Assembly: GCA_028283625.1 (NCBI GenBank)
Contig: JAPWKG010000022.1
Location: 1-39,783, forward strand
Direction: 5' to 3'
Source of the DNA: Acidobacteriaceae bacterium
Lineage (GTDB): Bacteria; Acidobacteriota; Terriglobia; Terriglobales; Acidobacteriaceae
Length of the DNA: 39,783 nt
The notes beneath the pieces were generated by a model that was given only the letters and a program-made list of their open reading frames with translations, was not told the origin of the DNA and did no database searches. Below are positions 8,953 to 18,611 of the stretch, piece after piece. Positions within the stretch are counted from its first letter, which is position 1; each line of letters opens with the position of its first letter. Both the position numbers and the translations under genes were made by a program.

Positions 8953-9561
8953 ATGCAGGCTGCGGAGATCGAGCTGAAGTTTCCGGTAACAGACGCTGAG
9001 GCATTTCGCCAAAGCGCCCGTGAAGCGGGGTTTGTCGTGGTTACGCCGCGCACCTTTGAATCCAACACACTCTACGATACGGAGGATCGCCAGCTACGCA
9101 AGCGCACGGAGCTTCTGCGTTTGCGACTATATGGCGGCCGTTGGACGATGACGCATAAGCGTCTTCCTGATGATTACGACCCGGCTGCGCGCTACAAAAC
9201 GCGCGTGGAAACGGAGACCACCGTGGAGGATGGCGAAGCGTTAGCCGAGGTCTTCTCCCGGCTCGGATACGCTCCTGTCTTTCGCTACGAAAAATACCGC
9301 GAGGAGTGGGAGGAACCCGGCTCCGCAGGGCATCTGGTCTTGGACGAAACTCCGATCGGCGTCTGGGCTGAACTCGAAGGAGCGCCAGAGTGGATTGATC
9401 GTATGTTGGAGAAGCTGCAGGTCGACCCGGCCAGCAGCTCTACGGCAAGCTATGGAGCACTCTTTCTAGCCTGGAAGCAGCGTACCGGTTCAACCGCAGA
9501 AAATCTCACGTTCGAAGAAGCCTGTGAGCCCAGGGTTGAACCCGGGCTTCTTGCCCAGTAA
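8953..9561 (+). CDS. CYTH domain protein (class IV adenylyl cyclase / triphosphatase-like)
   Basis: CYTH proteins are tunnel-fold enzymes that act on triphosphorylated substrates: thiamine triphosphate, inorganic triphosphate, or ATP as class IV cyclases. The ExExK hallmark is present at the N-terminus as EIELKFPV. Basic and acidic strands follow (SNTLYDTEDRQLRKR, LRLRLYGG, THK, RVETETTVEDG, RYEKYREEW, LDETPIGVWAELEG), giving the usual charged tunnel. The product is about 202 residues from the ATG at 8953. An in-frame ATG at 8926 adds nine residues; neither has a clear ribosome-binding site, and 8953 places ExExK where the family has it. The substrate cannot be chosen from sequence alone. Confidence 0.88.
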   Translation: MQAAEIELKFPVTDAEAFRQSAREAGFVVVTPRTFESNTLYDTEDRQLRKRTELLRLRLYGGRWTMTHKRLPDDYDPAARYKTRVETETTVEDGEALAEVFSRLGYAPVFRYEKYREEWEEPGSAGHLVLDETPIGVWAELEGAPEWIDRMLEKLQVDPASSSTASYGALFLAWKQRTGSTAENLTFEEACEPRVEPGLLAQ

Positions 9562-9584
9562 CGTCGATACGCCTATATCAAACA

Positions 9585-9623
9585 GCCGAGGGCCCGTCCT
9601 GAAGACGGGCCCTCGGCCTGTTT
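9585..9623. terminator. Bidirectional terminator between CYTH and tonB-like genes
   Basis: A perfect 14-bp stem is formed by GCCGAGGGCCCGTC (9585-9598) and GACGGGCCCTCGGC (9604-9617) with a CTGAA loop. T residues follow on the + strand (CTGTTT) and on the - strand (TGTTTGATAT). It lies between two convergent genes and can serve both. Confidence 0.85.
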
Positions 9624-9633
9624 GGGGGTCGCG

Positions 9634-10609
9634 CTAGAAGATCTGGAAATTGACCTCAACGGTCATCTCAACCGGTACCGGCTTTCCGTTTTCAAGAGCT
9701 GGCTTGAACTTGTACTGCCGCACGGCCTCAACCGCCTTCTGGCCAAGTCCCATGCCGATATCGCGCACCACGCGAACGTGGGTCGGATTCCCATGCTCGT
9801 CCACCACGAGATAAACCAAGACGTTTCCGGAGAACTTGGCTTTGCGAGCTTCTTCTGAGAACTCGGGATCAGGGGTGTAAAGCGGTACAGGAGCACGAAC
9901 GGAACCACCAATACGGCGAACGCCGCCACCGGTATTGCTTCCCGACCCCGGCCCGACACCTGCGCCATTGCCGGAACCGATACCCGTGCCGTTTCCATTG
10001 CCGGAGCGAAAAGCCCTTCAGATTGGAGTTTGGCGCCCCGAGATCAGGCATCTTGTTGTCGGCCATCTTTAGGTCTTTTTGGACCACGACCGTCGGCTCC
10101 ACAGCAAGTTTTGGAGCGATGGTAGGCGGAGCCTTCGGCGGAACAATCTGCTGAGTGGAAAGCTTGGGGATGCGTCCCTTTGTAACCGGGGTTGGTCCCT
10201 TCTGACCACCACCGCCGCCCATCTGCTTGGCCCTGGGAGGCGCAGGAGGAGGAGGTAGCGGAACACTGATACTGGCAATCTGCTTCGGTTTCGGAGCCGC
10301 AAGCGGAATATGGTGCCGGAAAACGAAGATCAGCACCAGGATGACGATCGCCCAAAAGGTGATCGAGCCTGCTACCGACTCCTTGCTCATCTTCGTCGCC
10401 ATGCGGTCGGGCACGGCGATCGGCTTGGATTCAAGTACCAGCGGCGGCAGCTTCTCCGGAAAGAAGGTATCGCGCAGGTTCGAGATCAGTGAAGCGAAAG
10501 CACCGACTTCCTTCACTTCCGCCAGCGACGGAGCCTCGTCTACGGCATGAAATGCAGGTCCTGGGCGATGGAGGTTCGGATCGGGAGGAATGAAATCAGA
10601 CTGGGGCAT
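9634..10609 (-). pseudogene. TonB-family energy transducer, split by a one-base frameshift
   Basis: TonB proteins couple inner-membrane proton motive force to outer-membrane receptors. The N-terminal frame (from 10609) gives a cytoplasmic segment of about 78 residues, one membrane helix (about 80-98) and a Pro-rich periplasmic stretch, ending in GAPNSNLKGF. The matching C-terminal part is in another frame: a Gly/Asn-rich linker (SGNGNGTGIGSG), then PDPEFSEEARKAKFSG, DEHGNP, GMGLGQKAVEAVRQYKFKPA and VEVNF. This is a complete TonB C-terminal domain ending at 9634. The frames join if one base is removed from the A4 run at 10009-10012, giving an intact protein of about 324 residues. Without that the first frame ends at 9869 with a non-homologous tail. 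It may be a real mutation, a sequencing error or ribosomal +1 slippage. Confidence 0.82.
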
Positions 10610-10637
10610 GAGCTGTGGTCTTGCAGGGTTTCCTGAT

Positions 10638-10666
10638 CGTATAAGCAGATTGCTGGTTCGTGAAAA
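10638..10666 (-). promoter_or_regulatory. Candidate sigma-70-type promoter of the tonB-like gene
   Basis: On the - strand TTTTCA (10666-10661) and TATACG (10643-10638) are separated by the ideal 17 bp, each matching consensus at four of six bases. The start would be about 20 nt upstream of the ATG at 10609. Confidence 0.33.
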
Positions 10667-10695
10667 TGTCGGGCCGAGACCAACATTCTACGGCA

Positions 10696-10710
10696 CATGC
10701 CTGAGGCATG
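10696..10710. promoter_or_regulatory. Short palindrome in the tonB/ileS divergent region
   Basis: CATGCC-TGA-GGCATG is a perfect 6-bp dyad midway in the 276-bp space between the divergent tonB-like and ileS genes. It could be a repressor site; no family assignment is possible. A TACAAT box (10806-10811) closer to ileS lacks a convincing -35 partner. Confidence 0.25.
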
Positions 10711-10885
10711 CCCAACCCGTATTAGCGATTAGACGCAAGCAGGCGCCAGGACGTTTCGTGGCAGATTCCCAAAGTCCCTTGCGTGATTCCCTCCCTCTGG
10801 CCAAGTACAATCAACTTTTGGCCGCACTTGTGGGATCGCAGCGTGAAAACTGCACCGCGGCCGGACGAGCGTACGAGGATTGAGG

Positions 10886-13750
10886 ATGGCCGAAGCAGTA
10901 GCCCCGAAGAAGCTGAAAGATACGTTGAATCTGCCGAAGACCGAGTTCGCCATGAAGGCGAACCTACCGCAGAACGAGCCCTCACGACTAGCCGGCTGGG
11001 AAGAAGCCAAGCTCTATGAGCAAATTCGCCAGGCCCGGGCCGGATCGCCGCAGTACATTCTGCACGACGGCCCCCCTTACGCCAATGGTGCCATTCATCT
11101 TGGCCATGCGCTGAATAAGTGCATTAAGGACTTCGTCGTCAAAACCAAGACGATGGCCGGTTTCGACGCCCCCTATGTTCCGGGCTGGGATTGCCATGGT
11201 CTGCCGATCGAAATCAAGGTAGACGAAAAACTCGGCGGCAAGAAACTGGAGATGGACCCGGTTGAGGTTCGTCAGGCCTGCCGTGAGTACGCAGAAAAGT
11301 TTGTTGATCTTCAGCGCTCACAGTTCAAGCGCCTGGGCGTATTTGGCCGCTGGGATGCCCCGTACAAAACGATGAACTTCGCTTATGAAGCGAAGATTCT
11401 CGAAACCTTCTACGGTTTCTACGAAAAGGGCTATGTCTACAAGGGGTTGAAGCCGGTCTACTGGTGCTCCCACGACCGTACCGCACTGGCTGAGGCCGAG
11501 GTGGAGTACGAGCAGCACACCTCTCCGAGCGTCTACGTACGTTACCGCCTGACCTCTCCTGCAGAACCCATTGCCGCGGCGCTGAACGGCAAGCGGGTCT
11601 GGACGATTATCTGGACGACAACGCCCTGGACCCTGCCCGCCTCTCTGGCGGTCGCGTTCAACCCGGAGACAACCTATGTTGCTCTGGAGGACGGCGAAGA
11701 CGTGTACATCGTGGCCGAAGCGCTGGCCGAGCAGGTAAAGGCCGCTTGCGGCCTCATTGGGGATCTGAAGAACTCGCATGTGATTGCCAGCTTCCCCGGC
11801 TCCCGCCTGGACCGCGTGACCTTCCAGCATCCGTTTCTCGATCGCGAAGTTTTGGGAGTCAACGCCGATTACGTGACAACCGAGCAAGGCACGGGAGCGG
11901 TCCATACCGCTCCGGCGCATGGCCCGGACGACTTTGCCACGGGAGCACGCTACGAGCTGCGTCTAACCTGCGACGTCGATGCGCAAGGCAAGCTGCGCAA
12001 CGGTTTGCCGGAGTACGACGGCCTGTACGTCCAGAAGGCAAATGGCCCGATCATCGAGCTGCTGAAGACGCGCGAAGCTCTGATGGGCGAGGCAAAGATA
12101 GAGCACAGCTACCCTCATTGCTGGCGCTGCCACAAGCCTCTGATCTTCCGTGCGACCGAACAATGGTTTATCCGCATGGAAACGCCTGTGCTTTCGCCCA
12201 GGGGACAACAGACCTTCCGTGAGCGAGCGCTGGCCGAGATTGAGCGCGTGACCTGGGACCCGAGCTGGGGTGAGGACCGCATCTCGAACATGATCGCGAC
12301 TCGTCCGGACTGGTGCATCTCCCGTCAACGCATCTGGGGTGTGCCGATCGCCGTATTCCTGTGCGAGAAGTGCCACGAGCCGTTGAACGACGAGACGATC
12401 AACCGGAGTATCGTGCAGACATTCGGTACGGAAGGTGCCGACGCCTGGTATAAGCGCGACGTCAGCTCCCTGCTGCCCGCCGGCACCCAGTGCAAAAGCT
12501 GCGGCAACCAGCACTTCCGCAAGGAAATGGATATTCTCGACGTCTGGTTTGAGTCCGGCGCCAGCTGGCATGCCGTACTGGAAGTCGAGCCGGAGCTCCG
12601 CTTTCCTGCAGACCTCTACACCGAAGGCGGCGATCAGCATCGCGGTTGGTTCCATTCGTCCCTGCTTTGCTCTGTCGGCCTGAAGGATCAGGCTCCGTAT
12701 CGCATGGTTGCTACCAGTGGATGGACGCTCGATGAGCAAGGCCGTGCCTTCTCCAAATCGCTGGGCAACGGTGTCGACCCGGTAGACGTTGCCAACCGGC
12801 TTGGCGGCGAGATCGTACGTCTGTGGGTTGCCAGCGTGGACTTCCGCGAGGATGTAGCCGCCAGTGAAAACCTGATGGCGCGCGTGAGCGAAAACTACCG
12901 CAAGCTGCGCAATACGCTTCGCTTCCTGCTCTCAAACCTGGACGGTTTCGTTCCGGCCGAGCATGCGGTTCCATGGTCGGAGATGCAACCGCTCGACCAG
13001 TACATTCTGGCCAGAACAGCGGAGTTGGATGCCAGCATCCGAACGGCATATGACGAGTTCGAGTTCCATCGCGCGTATCAGGCTCTGAACGCATTTACTA
13101 ACACCGATCTTTCGGCACTCTATGCTGACGTGGTGAAGGACCGGCTCTACACGCTCGCACCGGATGCGAAGGGCCGTCGTTCTGCGCAGACCGCCATGTG
13201 GCGTATCGCTGAAGCCCTCACTCGCCTGATCGCTCCGATTCTCTCGTTTACCGCAGAGGAGGTGTGGCAGTACCTGCCCAAGGTTGAAGGCCGACCGGCA
13301 AGCGTACATCTGGCGCTCTTCCCAGACCTTGCAGAGATCGTTCCCGGAGATGTCTCACGGCTTGAGGCGGAGTGGGAGAAGCTCTTTGCGGTGCGTGCAC
13401 TGGTCAATGTGGAGCTGGAAGCTCTGCGCAACGTCAAGACCATTGGCAAGGCACTGGAAGCATCCATCAAGGTGCTGGTGAGCGAAGGTGCAGAGGAAGC
13501 AGAGGTTCTGCGCAAGTATGAGTCTGCGCTTGCCGAGTTCTTCAACGTCTCGCAAGCTACTGTTCAGGTCGTAGGCGCAACGAAGGATCAGACCTCCATC
13601 GTCATTGAAGCGCAGCAGGCAGACGGCACCAAGTGCGGCCGTTGCTGGCGCGTGGTGCCCGATGTCGGTACCGATGCTCGCTGGGTGGAAGTCTGCTCGC
13701 GTTGCGCGGACGCGCTGGATGCAATTGGATACAAGGGAGAGGCGGCGTAG
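10886..13750 (+). CDS. ileS: Isoleucyl-tRNA synthetase
   Basis: This class I synthetase charges tRNA-Ile and edits valine. The 954-residue product has the HIGH motif as HLGH (71-74, within PYANGAIHLGHALN), the WDCHGLPIE segment, a CP1 editing domain with TTTPWTLPASLA and GTGAVHTAPAHG, and the KMSKS-region as AFSKS (621-625, within GRAFSKSLGN). It ends in a C-terminal zinc ribbon CGRCW...CSRCADAL. The first two KMSKS residues are changed to Ala-Phe, while the second Lys is kept. The ATG at 10886 is preferred over the TTG at 10880. The stop codon is followed without any gap by the lspA start, so ileS and lspA are one transcript, as in many bacteria. Confidence 0.97.
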   Translation: MAEAVAPKKLKDTLNLPKTEFAMKANLPQNEPSRLAGWEEAKLYEQIRQARAGSPQYILHDGPPYANGAIHLGHALNKCIKDFVVKTKTMAGFDAPYVPGWDCHGLPIEIKVDEKLGGKKLEMDPVEVRQACREYAEKFVDLQRSQFKRLGVFGRWDAPYKTMNFAYEAKILETFYGFYEKGYVYKGLKPVYWCSHDRTALAEAEVEYEQHTSPSVYVRYRLTSPAEPIAAALNGKRVWTIIWTTTPWTLPASLAVAFNPETTYVALEDGEDVYIVAEALAEQVKAACGLIGDLKNSHVIASFPGSRLDRVTFQHPFLDREVLGVNADYVTTEQGTGAVHTAPAHGPDDFATGARYELRLTCDVDAQGKLRNGLPEYDGLYVQKANGPIIELLKTREALMGEAKIEHSYPHCWRCHKPLIFRATEQWFIRMETPVLSPRGQQTFRERALAEIERVTWDPSWGEDRISNMIATRPDWCISRQRIWGVPIAVFLCEKCHEPLNDETINRSIVQTFGTEGADAWYKRDVSSLLPAGTQCKSCGNQHFRKEMDILDVWFESGASWHAVLEVEPELRFPADLYTEGGDQHRGWFHSSLLCSVGLKDQAPYRMVATSGWTLDEQGRAFSKSLGNGVDPVDVANRLGGEIVRLWVASVDFREDVAASENLMARVSENYRKLRNTLRFLLSNLDGFVPAEHAVPWSEMQPLDQYILARTAELDASIRTAYDEFEFHRAYQALNAFTNTDLSALYADVVKDRLYTLAPDAKGRRSAQTAMWRIAEALTRLIAPILSFTAEEVWQYLPKVEGRPASVHLALFPDLAEIVPGDVSRLEAEWEKLFAVRALVNVELEALRNVKTIGKALEASIKVLVSEGAEEAEVLRKYESALAEFFNVSQATVQVVGATKDQTSIVIEAQQADGTKCGRCWRVVPDVGTDARWVEVCSRCADALDAIGYKGEAA

Positions 13751-14257
13751 ATGGCTTTGCGTGGTTCTTTGCGCGATGCGCGCTGGCTGTGCCTGCTTGT
13801 TGCTGCGGCAGTGATTGTGGCTGACCGTTGGTCGAAGCTCTGGGTGGTTCACCATATTCATACCGGAGCAGCGATTGTCGTGATTCCAAAGTTCTTCCGC
13901 ATCACGCATGTGCTCAATTACGGCGCTGCGTTCAGCATGTTCTCCGAGTCGGCGTCCCCGGCGATGGTGCGCAACATGTTGATTGCGTTTTCGGCCATCG
14001 CTTCCGTCGTCGTGCTCACGCTGCTGTGGCGCTGGGGACGTCAGTTTACGCTGACGACCTTTTCCCTGGCACTGATTCTGGGCGGAGCACTGGGGAATCT
14101 ATACGACCGCGTACGGCTCTCCTATGTCGTGGACTTTCTCGAAGTGCACATCGTGCACTATCACTGGCCGGACTTCAATGTGGCGGACTCAGCGATTGTG
14201 GTGGGCGCTTGCCTCATCCTGCTGGAAACGCTTTTGCCGCAGAAGGGGTCTCGCTAA
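13751..14257 (+). CDS. lspA: Lipoprotein signal peptidase (signal peptidase II)
   Basis: LspA is an inner-membrane aspartyl protease that removes signal peptides from diacylglyceryl-modified prolipoproteins. The 168-residue product has four hydrophobic helices. It carries the family motifs NYGAAFSMF, GNLYDRVRLSYVVDFL (catalytic D119) and FNVADSAIVVG (catalytic D146). The ATG directly follows the ileS stop codon. The length and motif order are typical. uvrA starts 18 bp downstream. Confidence 0.96.
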   Translation: MALRGSLRDARWLCLLVAAAVIVADRWSKLWVVHHIHTGAAIVVIPKFFRITHVLNYGAAFSMFSESASPAMVRNMLIAFSAIASVVVLTLLWRWGRQFTLTTFSLALILGGALGNLYDRVRLSYVVDFLEVHIVHYHWPDFNVADSAIVVGACLILLETLLPQKGSR

Positions 14258-14275
14258 AACGGGCTCTGGGTGGGG

Positions 14276-17257
14276 ATGAACGATCAGATCACAATTCGTG
14301 GCGCACGAACGCACAACCTGAAAGGGATCGATGTTGATATCCCCCACGGCAAGCTGACGGTAGTCAGCGGCGTAAGCGGCTCCGGCAAAAGCTCGTTGGC
14401 CTTTGACACGGTTTATGCCGAAGGTCAGCGCCGATATGTTGAATCGCTCTCCGCCTATGCCCGGCAGTTTCTCGAGCGTATCGAGAAGCCGGACGTCGAG
14501 CATATGGACGGCCTTGCACCTGCGATTGCGATCAAGCAAAAAAACCAGACGCGCAATCCCCGCTCGACCGTAGCTACGGCCACAGAGATCTATGACTATC
14601 TCCGTCTGTTGTACGCGCGCTGCGGCACCGTAACGTGCCTGCACTGCGGCGGCCTCGTACGCCACGATACGGTCGATGAAATTGTGACCCGTATGCTGGC
14701 GCAACCGGAAGGCACGCGTGTGTATGCTCTCTTCCCTGCGCAACGACGCGAGATCAAGCTTGAAGCCATGACCGAAGCGACGCCCGCAGAAGCGGAGAGT
14801 CAGCCGAAGAAAAGCGCCGCAAAAAAAATCTCGGCCAAAGCAGCCAGGGCGCAGGAAACCGCCGCAAGCGATGCGCTCAAAGAGAGACTCGGAGAGCTGC
14901 GCCGACGTGGTTACAACCGGTTGTGGCAGGCAGACGGCGCAGCAGGAAAGATCGTTGAGTTCTCCACGCCGGAGTCTCTGCTGGAGCTGGATTTCACTCA
15001 ACCCATCTTCGTTCTGGCTGACCGGCTTGCTCTGAGCGCAGAGGTACGAAGCCGCATCGTCGATGCGATTGAGACGGGATATCGCGAAGCGGGAGAGATC
15101 GTGTTTCGCACCGTGCCCCGCGAGGGAGAAGGCGCTGCGGTAGAGCAGCGCTTCTCCGCAGCGTTCGAGTGTGAACGCTGCCATCGCGCCTATCGCGAGC
15201 CAGAGCCTCGACTCTTCAGCTTCAACAATCCGTTCGGTGCCTGCCCTCGCTGCCAGGGCTTCGGCAATACGATTGATTTCGATCCCGACCTCATCGTTCC
15301 AGACCGCTCCAAAACGCTGGATGAAGGGGCTGTCGACCCCTGGACAAAGCCAAAGTATCGTCTTCCATGGCATGCGGAGATGAAGCGCGCAGCCAAGGCA
15401 GAAGGAATTCCAACCGATGTGCCGTGGTTTGACCTGACCGATGCGCAACGGACCTTTCTCTGGGAAGGCCGCGGCGTGTGGCCCGGAATTCGTGGCTTCT
15501 TTCAGGATCTGGAGCGTAAAAAGTACAAGCTCCATGTCCGCGTCTTTCTCTCGAAGTACCGTGGCTACGCAACCTGCCCGGAGTGCCGGGGACAGCGACT
15601 GCGCGCAGAAGCACGCGCCGTGCTTTTAGGCAGTGAGACTACTGCAGGCAGCAAGAACATCTGCGACGTCTGCGCTATGACCATTACCGAAGCACAGAGC
15701 TTTCTGGAAACGCTCACGCTGACCACGGCGCAGGCCGAGGTTGCGGGTAAGGTCCTCGAAGAGGTACGGCAGCGCGTGGGCTTTCTGCTGCAGGTTGGCC
15801 TTGAATATCTAACGCTGGACCGTCTGAGCTCAACGCTCAGTGGAGGCGAGTCCCAACGAATACAGTTGGCGACGTCTCTCGGCTCCCGGCTCGTCGGAGC
15901 GCTCTACGTGCTCGATGAGCCGTCGATTGGGTTGCATACGCGCGATACAGCAAAATTGATCCGGATCATGGAGGAGCTGCGCGATCTGGGCAACACTATC
16001 CTCGTGGTGGAGCACGATCCCGACGTGATTCGTGCTGCAGACAGGTTGCTCGATCTTGGTCCCGGAGCTGGCGAGCTTGGCGGTCGCCTGCTTGCCGCAG
16101 GAACGGTTGAAGAGGTCAAGGAAGACCCCAACTCTCTGACGGGGCGCTATCTCTCGGGTCGTTCTTACATTGCCGTGCCAAAACACCGGCGTGAGCCGGG
16201 CCGCGAGAAGCTGGTACTCAAAGGGGCACGCATTCATAACCTGCGGGGCGTCGACGTTGAAATTCCTCTGGGGCTTCTTTGCTGTGTGACCGGCGTGAGC
16301 GGCTCCGGGAAATCGACCCTCGTGCATCAGGTGCTGTACAAAGCGCTGATGCAGAAGCTCGGCCAAAGCGAAGGCGGAGACCCTGCTCATCTGTATCGCG
16401 ATTTGACCGGCGAGCAGTTCCTCAACGACGTCGTGCTCGTCGACCAGTCGCCCATCGGGCGGACGCCTCGATCGAATCCGGTTACGTATATCAAGGCGTT
16501 TGATGCGATTCGCGAGCTCTTCTCCTCACAGCCCGAGGCTAAGCGCAAAGGGCTCACCGCAGGCTCGTTCAGCTTCAATGTGCCGGGCGGACGCTGCGAT
16601 GTGTGCGAAGGAGACGGCACCGTAACGGTCGAAATGCAGTTCCTCGCCGACGTTGAGCTGCCATGCGAAGAGTGCAACGGTACGCGATATAAAGCTCAGG
16701 TTCTGGAAGTGAAGTACAAGGGCAAGAATATTCACGAAGTCCTTGGGATGACGGTACGGGAAGCTCTGGCGTACTTTGCCGGCCATCCAAAGATCGTGGA
16801 TCGGCTTGCCGTGCTCGAAGAAGTTGGCCTGGGCTACGTGCGTCTCGGACAAAGCGCCACCACGCTCAGCGGTGGCGAGGCTCAGCGCGTAAAGCTGGCG
16901 ATGCATCTGGCACAGGCCCGCAGCGGATTCTCCGGAGCTGCCGCAGGTGTACGCGGAGAGGCCAAGCGTGCCGCTAGCCGGATGCTGTACATCCTGGACG
17001 AGCCGACCACGGGACTGCACTTTGAAGACGTCGCGAAGTTGCTCGCTGCGTTCCATAAGCTCATCGACGGTGGAGGTTCCCTGCTCGTGATCGAACACAA
17101 CCTCGATGTCATCAAGTGTGCCGATTGGGTGATCGATATGGGCCCAGAAGGTGGCAGCGGCGGCGGGCTTGTCGTTGCCGAAGGAACCCCGGAAGAGATC
17201 GCAGTCGCTTCCGGATCGCACACGGGCCACTGGCTGGCTCCGGTCTTGAAGGAGTAA
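14276..17257 (+). CDS. uvrA: Excinuclease ABC subunit A
   Basis: UvrA is the damage-recognition ATPase of nucleotide excision repair and loads UvrB. The 993-residue product has two ABC modules: Walker A GVSGSGKS at 32-39 and again at about 673-680, signature [12 protein letters not shown] and [12 protein letters not shown], and Walker [10 protein letters not shown] and LDEPTTGLH. It has the zinc-binding Cys pairs CLHCGG, CERCH/CPRCQG and [14 protein letters not shown]. The UvrB-binding region is interrupted by a Lys/Ala-rich insert (about residues 165-205, [16 protein letters not shown]). A smaller Gly/Ala/Arg insert sits after the second signature ([19 protein letters not shown]). The ATG at 14276 is preferred over the GTG two codons upstream. 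Confidence 0.97.
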   Translation: MNDQITIRGARTHNLKGIDVDIPHGKLTVVSGVSGSGKSSLAFDTVYAEGQRRYVESLSAYARQFLERIEKPDVEHMDGLAPAIAIKQKNQTRNPRSTVATATEIYDYLRLLYARCGTVTCLHCGGLVRHDTVDEIVTRMLAQPEGTRVYALFPAQRREIKLEAMTEATPAEAESQPKKSAAKKISAKAARAQETAASDALKERLGELRRRGYNRLWQADGAAGKIVEFSTPESLLELDFTQPIFVLADRLALSAEVRSRIVDAIETGYREAGEIVFRTVPREGEGAAVEQRFSAAFECERCHRAYREPEPRLFSFNNPFGACPRCQGFGNTIDFDPDLIVPDRSKTLDEGAVDPWTKPKYRLPWHAEMKRAAKAEGIPTDVPWFDLTDAQRTFLWEGRGVWPGIRGFFQDLERKKYKLHVRVFLSKYRGYATCPECRGQRLRAEARAVLLGSETTAGSKNICDVCAMTITEAQSFLETLTLTTAQAEVAGKVLEEVRQRVGFLLQVGLEYLTLDRLSSTLSGGESQRIQLATSLGSRLVGALYVLDEPSIGLHTRDTAKLIRIMEELRDLGNTILVVEHDPDVIRAADRLLDLGPGAGELGGRLLAAGTVEEVKEDPNSLTGRYLSGRSYIAVPKHRREPGREKLVLKGARIHNLRGVDVEIPLGLLCCVTGVSGSGKSTLVHQVLYKALMQKLGQSEGGDPAHLYRDLTGEQFLNDVVLVDQSPIGRTPRSNPVTYIKAFDAIRELFSSQPEAKRKGLTAGSFSFNVPGGRCDVCEGDGTVTVEMQFLADVELPCEECNGTRYKAQVLEVKYKGKNIHEVLGMTVREALAYFAGHPKIVDRLAVLEEVGLGYVRLGQSATTLSGGEAQRVKLAMHLAQARSGFSGAAAGVRGEAKRAASRMLYILDEPTTGLHFEDVAKLLAAFHKLIDGGGSLLVIEHNLDVIKCADWVIDMGPEGGSGGGLVVAEGTPEEIAVASGSHTGHWLAPVLKE

Positions 17258-17264
17258 TCGCGTT

Positions 17265-18572
17265 ATGCGTAAGACGATCTTTTCTGCCGCCTGGCTTGCC
17301 TGCGGCGTGATGGCCTGGGCACAGCAAACGACACCTCCAGCCGAGCCGACTGATCTGACCGTAAGGCTGCAAGCCGCACAATCCTCGCTGGAGAGCAAGG
17401 ACTACCGCGGCGCAGAGTCGCTGCTGACTCCGCTCGCCAACGAGTTCCCTGACAATGCGGACGTCCAGTTTGATCTTGGCTTCGCACAGGATCATCTCGA
17501 CGAGAACGATGCAGCGATCGCTTCCTACAAAGCCTCCATCAAGGCCGACCCAAAGTACGTACCTGCGCACGATGCTCTGGCACGCCTCTATTTCCGTCTG
17601 CACCGCGTAGACGACGCGCGCACGGAACTCAATACGATCGCCTCGATGGATGACGCTCCTGCCGAAGCCAAAGGACAGGCGTTGCGCATGCTTGCCAACC
17701 TCGACCAGTCGGCCAATCCCCAGCAGGCAAACGATGAAATTCTCGCCGCCATGAAAGCGACAGGCGAAAAGTCCAGCGATGCGGGAGCTGCTGGAGTCTT
17801 GGCGCTGCGCTCTGGCGACTACGCCGATGCAGAACAGCAGTATTTGAAGGTACTTTCCGCAGACCCGACAAACGTGGATGCCCGTGTCGGGCTCGGTACG
17901 GCGCTCATCGGGGAAAAGAAGTTCGAGGACGCAGCAAAAACACTGGTGATCGGTCTGAAGACAGCTCCTGATGACTCTGCGCTGAATGTGACGCTGGCAG
18001 AAGCCTATGCCAACGAAGGCAAGGACGACGAAGCCATTACGGTGCTCGAAACGCTGCGCAAAAAGACGGACGCAGCATCCTCCACACCGGAGGCTGTGGA
18101 CGGTATGCTGGCGCGTCTTTACCTGATGAATGACCGCCCCGCGGATGCCGAACCGCTGCTTCGTGAGTTGATTGCGAAGACGAATGACCCCGCGTTGGAA
18201 GATGCTTTGGGCGAGGCGCTGGTGAAGCAGGCCAAGTATCCTGAAGCCGAGAAGGTGCTCGCGCAGGCCTTCGCCCAGCGCGCTGCGTTTCATAACGACA
18301 ACGCCTGGGGTGAAGCAGCCAGCCATCTCGCCTTTGCCGCAGACCGGAATGCGCATCCTCAGGTTGCCCTTCAGGCACTACAGGCGCGCAGCACGGTTCT
18401 GCCGGACACTCCTGCTTCCCTCTTTCTCCAGGCGACCTCGTACGATGCGCTGCATCAGTACAAAGATGCGGCCCACTACTACCACGCGTTCCTGGCGGTC
18501 AGCGGTGGTCAGTATCCGGATGAAGAGTTCAAAGCGCGTCACCGTCTCGTAGCGTTGCAGCAGACGCGCTAG
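17265..18572 (+). CDS. Secreted or periplasmic tetratricopeptide repeat protein
   Basis: The 435-residue product begins with a signal peptide ending near AWAQQ (residue 20). The rest is a chain of about 34-residue TPR units, for example DYRGAESLLTPLANEFPDNADVQ, NDAAIASYKASIKADPKYVPAHDALARLYF, DYADAEQQYLKVLSADPTNVDARVGLG and KYPEAEKVLAQAF. TPR arrays form protein-protein scaffolds. It starts 7 bp after uvrA, with GGAG of the uvrA end as a possible ribosome-binding site, and is followed 39 bp later by the SprT-like gene. I cannot name its partner; a role in envelope assembly is only a guess from its export. Confidence 0.85.
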   Translation: MRKTIFSAAWLACGVMAWAQQTTPPAEPTDLTVRLQAAQSSLESKDYRGAESLLTPLANEFPDNADVQFDLGFAQDHLDENDAAIASYKASIKADPKYVPAHDALARLYFRLHRVDDARTELNTIASMDDAPAEAKGQALRMLANLDQSANPQQANDEILAAMKATGEKSSDAGAAGVLALRSGDYADAEQQYLKVLSADPTNVDARVGLGTALIGEKKFEDAAKTLVIGLKTAPDDSALNVTLAEAYANEGKDDEAITVLETLRKKTDAASSTPEAVDGMLARLYLMNDRPADAEPLLRELIAKTNDPALEDALGEALVKQAKYPEAEKVLAQAFAQRAAFHNDNAWGEAASHLAFAADRNAHPQVALQALQARSTVLPDTPASLFLQATSYDALHQYKDAAHYYHAFLAVSGGQYPDEEFKARHRLVALQQTR

Positions 18573-18611
18573 GCCCTGCGGGTTCACAAGCAGCAACGAT
18601 AAACTGTCATA

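Noticed and set aside
10610..10885. T-box riboswitch upstream of ileS
   Set aside because: I found no T-box sequence (UGGN-type bulge region) and no terminator in front of ileS.
14189..15535. Open frame of 448 codons antisense to uvrA
   Set aside because: It is a mirror of a conserved gene, with Cys/Arg-rich composition and no family features.
17112..18356. Open frame of 414 codons antisense to the TPR protein gene
   Set aside because: It overlaps the uvrA end and the TPR gene in the complementary strand, and no domain can be seen.
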